Part shown: positions 3,474-5,604 of the stretch, piece after piece
Numbering within the stretch: position 1 is the first letter of the stretch
Layout: every line of letters starts with the position of its first letter
Assembly (NCBI GenBank): GCA_046714215.1
Contig: JBKKBM010000207.1
Coordinates: 1-5,604, forward strand
Length of the DNA: 5,604 nt
Direction: 5' to 3'
Origin: DATLCI01 sp046714215
GTDB taxonomy: Bacteria > Acidobacteriota > Terriglobia > Terriglobales > Acidobacteriaceae
Translations under genes and position numbers: made by a program
Notes under the pieces: generated by a model
Seen by the model: only the letters and a program-made list of their open reading frames with translations
Told to the model about the DNA's origin: nothing
Databases searched by the model: none

Positions 3474-5504
3474 CTAAGCGGAGACCAGTTCGCGGTCGCG
3501 CTGGGGTTCGAAGGCGACGATGTAGCCAGCGACCGCGGTAGCAGCTACGGTGAGCGGGCTGGCCAGATACATTTGTCCCGGGCCGCTGCGGCCGGGGAAA
3601 TTGCGATTCTGCGCGCTGATGACGACCTGCTCACTACGGGTGGAGACGCCGGGCCCGGCGTTGATGCACGCGCCGCAACTGGGCTCGATGACGATCGCCC
3701 CTGCCTGCTGAAAGATATCGAGATAGCCCTGGCGCACGCAGTACTCGCGGGTCTCCTGCGAGCCGAACTGGATGTAAAACTTCACCGAATCAGAGACGCG
3801 CTTGCCGTTCTGCAGCGCGTGGCGCAGCACTTGGGCGTACATATCCATGTCTTCGTTCTTGCCGGCGGTGCAGGTGCCGCCATAAGCGATGCTCACGGGC
3901 ACGGGCGCATCCAGATCGCGCACGAACTTGCCATTGCCGGGATCGCCCGGGGTCGCCACCATGGGCGTGATGTCAGCCGCATCAAGCTCGATGACGTGGG
4001 CATATTCCGCGTCGGGATCGCTGGCCAAGCCGGCGATGAGCTGCTCCGCATGCTTGCGGTCCATGCTGCGGCGCTCTACCAGGAATTCCACCACTTTCTT
4101 GTCCGGTGCCACAATGCCGGTGAAGCCGCCAATTTCCGCCGCCATGTTGGTCATGGTAGCGCGCTCGTCGACGCCGAGGGCCTCCACGGCCTCGCCGCAG
4201 TACTCCATGACCTTGGCCAGGGCCTTGCCAGAGCGAACGTAATCCAGGGCGAGGATGGCGAGGATGAAATCTTTGGCGGTGACGTTGGGCAGGCGCCTGC
4301 CGCGGATCACGATCTTGACCGACTCCGGCACTTTGACGCGGACATCTTTGGTGATCCAGGAGTTGAAGACGTCCGTGGTGCCGATCCCGAAGGCGACGCA
4401 GCCCACCGCGCCCACATGGGGCGTGTGCGAATCCGAACCGACGTTGACTTGGCCGGGCAGGGCGTAACTCTCCGCGATGATGGAGTGGCAGATGCCCTCC
4501 GAACCCTTGCGGTCTTTCAACTCGCCATGCAGCTTGATGCCCTGTGACTTAGCGAAGGATTCCTGCTTGATCTTCAGTTGACCGGCGAGATCGAGGAGGC
4601 CGATCTTCTTCTTTTCTTCCGAGATCACTTCGTCGAGAAAGGTGAGGTGGTCGCGGAAGAACAGGATGGTGGAAGCGTCGTTGACCGGCGTATCTTTCCC
4701 GACGAGTTGTTCATAAAAGATGGCGGCCATGGGGGTGACGTACTCGTGGCTGAAGCGCAGGTCCACACGGGTAAAGCCGGTGTCACCGGGCTTCACCGCT
4801 GCCACGCCCACGTTGCCGTCGCTGATCATGTGCTTGGCAAAGATCTTCTCGGCCACCGTCAGCGGACGTTTCTTAGTGGTGATGGGCGGCAGATCCACCT
4901 TGCCTTGCAAACGGGCGACGTTAAAGGGAAAGAGGCCACCGTGCTCGATGACCTGGCGGGTGATCTCATCTTCGCCGTGGGTGGAGTCGGCGAGCGGGAT
5001 CTCTTTGCCCGCGCGAATCTTGTCGATGAGGCCGAAGTCGGTGGAGGTCAGCACGCCCAGATTCTGGCAATTCTGTTTGTAGATACGCTCGATATTCTCC
5101 GCGATCACCAACTGGATGCCGGCGCAGAGTTCAGCGTAGGGCGACTGCTCACGGCTGCTGCCCTTGCCCCGGCGTTTGCCGCTGACGGCAGCCACAAAGC
5201 CGCCGCGCTTGACGTCACCGCGTCCGATAGGGACCTCCCCGCCGCACTTCAATCCCAGGTAAGGGATCTCGCCCAGGGTCTCATCGAAGTAAAAGCAATA
5301 GTGCGCGGGCGTGATCTCATCGGTGGAGATGTCGTCCCGGAGTTTGGGATTATTCTCCGGACGCCGGGTGTCCCAGGGCAGGTCTTCGCCAGCCAACTGG
5401 CGCCGGATGAGCTCAGGGTCTTCGGTGAGAAACAGGATGCGCCCGGCCAATCTCACCTGGGTGGGACGCTTCTCGATTGGGCGCTGGAGGAGTGGGTTCG
5501 GCAC
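3474..5504 (-). CDS. Aconitase/3-isopropylmalate dehydratase-family hydro-lyase, single chain, swivel domain first
   Basis: A 676-residue [4Fe-4S] hydro-lyase. Residues about 50-170 are the swivel (LeuD-like) domain: DDISTDEITPAHYC (57-70), GLKCGGEVPIGRGDVKRGGF (84-103), KGSSREQSPYAELCAGIQLVIAENIERIYKQN (114-145). A linker follows, then the catalytic (LeuC-like) domains from about 215: LTVAEKIFAKH (215-225), EGICH (336-340), GSDSHT (356-361), DERATMTNMAAEIGGFTG (446-463), CTAGKNEDM (545-553), EPSCGACINAGPG (607-619) and NRNFPGRSGPG (633-643). Cys545, Cys610 and Cys613 are the expected cluster ligands. The domain order matches AcnB without its N-terminal HEAT-like domain. The catalytic half resembles archaeal-type isopropylmalate/homoaconitate isomerases. 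The substrate is therefore uncertain: citrate/isocitrate, isopropylmalate or a related acid. Translation starts at GTG 5504, bounded by an in-frame TGA two codons upstream. No spaced Shine-Dalgarno is present, so it may be leaderless. There are no frame breaks. Confidence 0.92.
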   Translation of the reverse strand: MPNPLLQRPIEKRPTQVRLAGRILFLTEDPELIRRQLAGEDLPWDTRRPENNPKLRDDISTDEITPAHYCFYFDETLGEIPYLGLKCGGEVPIGRGDVKRGGFVAAVSGKRRGKGSSREQSPYAELCAGIQLVIAENIERIYKQNCQNLGVLTSTDFGLIDKIRAGKEIPLADSTHGEDEITRQVIEHGGLFPFNVARLQGKVDLPPITTKKRPLTVAEKIFAKHMISDGNVGVAAVKPGDTGFTRVDLRFSHEYVTPMAAIFYEQLVGKDTPVNDASTILFFRDHLTFLDEVISEEKKKIGLLDLAGQLKIKQESFAKSQGIKLHGELKDRKGSEGICHSIIAESYALPGQVNVGSDSHTPHVGAVGCVAFGIGTTDVFNSWITKDVRVKVPESVKIVIRGRRLPNVTAKDFILAILALDYVRSGKALAKVMEYCGEAVEALGVDERATMTNMAAEIGGFTGIVAPDKKVVEFLVERRSMDRKHAEQLIAGLASDPDAEYAHVIELDAADITPMVATPGDPGNGKFVRDLDAPVPVSIAYGGTCTAGKNEDMDMYAQVLRHALQNGKRVSDSVKFYIQFGSQETREYCVRQGYLDIFQQAGAIVIEPSCGACINAGPGVSTRSEQVVISAQNRNFPGRSGPGQMYLASPLTVAATAVAGYIVAFEPQRDRELVSA

Positions 5505-5510
5505 CTTTCA

Positions 5511-5516
5511 ATTTTA
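5511..5516 (-). promoter_or_regulatory. -10 element suggesting a leaderless transcript for the aconitase-family gene
   Basis: On the minus strand TAAAAT (5516-5511) matches the -10 consensus at five of six positions and ends six bases before the GTG start. RNA would therefore begin at or next to the start codon. No -35 consensus is visible at the usual spacing (AAGCAA at 17 bases), which is common for such promoters. Confidence 0.45.
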
Positions 5517-5604
5517 ACAAAGTAAGCGCCCGCTTGCTTTTGCTCATGTCGCGGGATCAGCCTGTTAGTACCGGGGTGGGTGAACTGCATGCACTTTGCC
5601 AAGG

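Noticed and set aside
3573..4547. 324-residue + strand open frame opposite the aconitase-family gene
   Set aside because: It is the antisense reading of a strongly conserved gene, with Asp/His/Gly/Ala-biased composition typical of GC-rich shadow frames and no recognisable domain.
4578..5525. 315-residue + strand open frame opposite the aconitase-family gene
   Set aside because: Same reasoning: the complementary strand carries clear swivel and catalytic motifs, while this frame has none and no ribosome site.
5522..5540. AAGC-GCCC-GCTT hairpin before the large gene
   Set aside because: Only four base pairs with no clean T-tract on either strand; too weak to call a terminator.
5453..5604. Minus-strand frame entering from the window edge and ending at a GTGA overlap with Val17 of the aconitase-family protein
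   Set aside because: About 49 codons are open, and the overlap could mimic translational coupling. The predicted peptide (Ser/Arg-rich end) does not look like a protein tail, and the first 16 residues of the large protein in the other frame look more natural.

Overview
The window looks like chromosomal core-genome DNA from a moderately GC-rich bacterium. The gene set fits Acidobacteriota best: a DUF4126 membrane protein, a DUF47-PiT phosphate pair, a Thermus-type 7Fe ferredoxin, and a single-chain aconitase-family enzyme with its swivel domain first. That placement is an inference from remembered family resemblance, and no marker gene in the window proves it. There are no transposases, integrases, CRISPR arrays, rRNA or tRNA genes.

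Layout. Bases 1-128 are an untranslated stretch with a small hairpin. They lead into a 75-residue basic protein of unknown function (129-356, +), closed by a near-perfect terminator (382-410). Bases 411-551 hold no gene but carry a CGCAAAG-type triplicated repeat. Next is a DUF4126 membrane protein (552-1175, +). A phosphate-uptake pair follows on the same strand: a DUF47/PhoU-like regulator (1280-1894) and a PiT-family phosphate permease (1929-2963), 34 bases apart. On the opposite strand, converging on the permease, are a 7Fe ferredoxin (3078-3338) with a strong terminator behind it (3006-3040), and upstream of it the large aconitase/isopropylmalate-dehydratase-family protein (3474-5504).

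How they work together. The DUF47 protein and the permease form a recognised functional pair for low-affinity, cation-coupled phosphate import. The aconitase-family enzyme and the ferredoxin both carry iron-sulphur clusters and could share a transcript (gap 135 bases), although the ferredoxin also has a plausible promoter of its own. A metabolic link, such as ferredoxin serving 2-oxoacid oxidation next to an aconitase-like step, is only inferred from adjacency.

The points most worth a second look are: the swivel-first architecture of the aconitase-family protein; its altered cluster and substrate motifs (CTA-G-K in place of the usual CTN-G-R, and KGSSRE in place of CGSSRE); its possible leaderless GTG start; two separate 13-bp tandem repeats between it and the ferredoxin gene; the CGCAAAG repeat before the DUF4126 gene; and the small orphan protein. 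I saw no convincing evidence for a wholly new multi-gene system.
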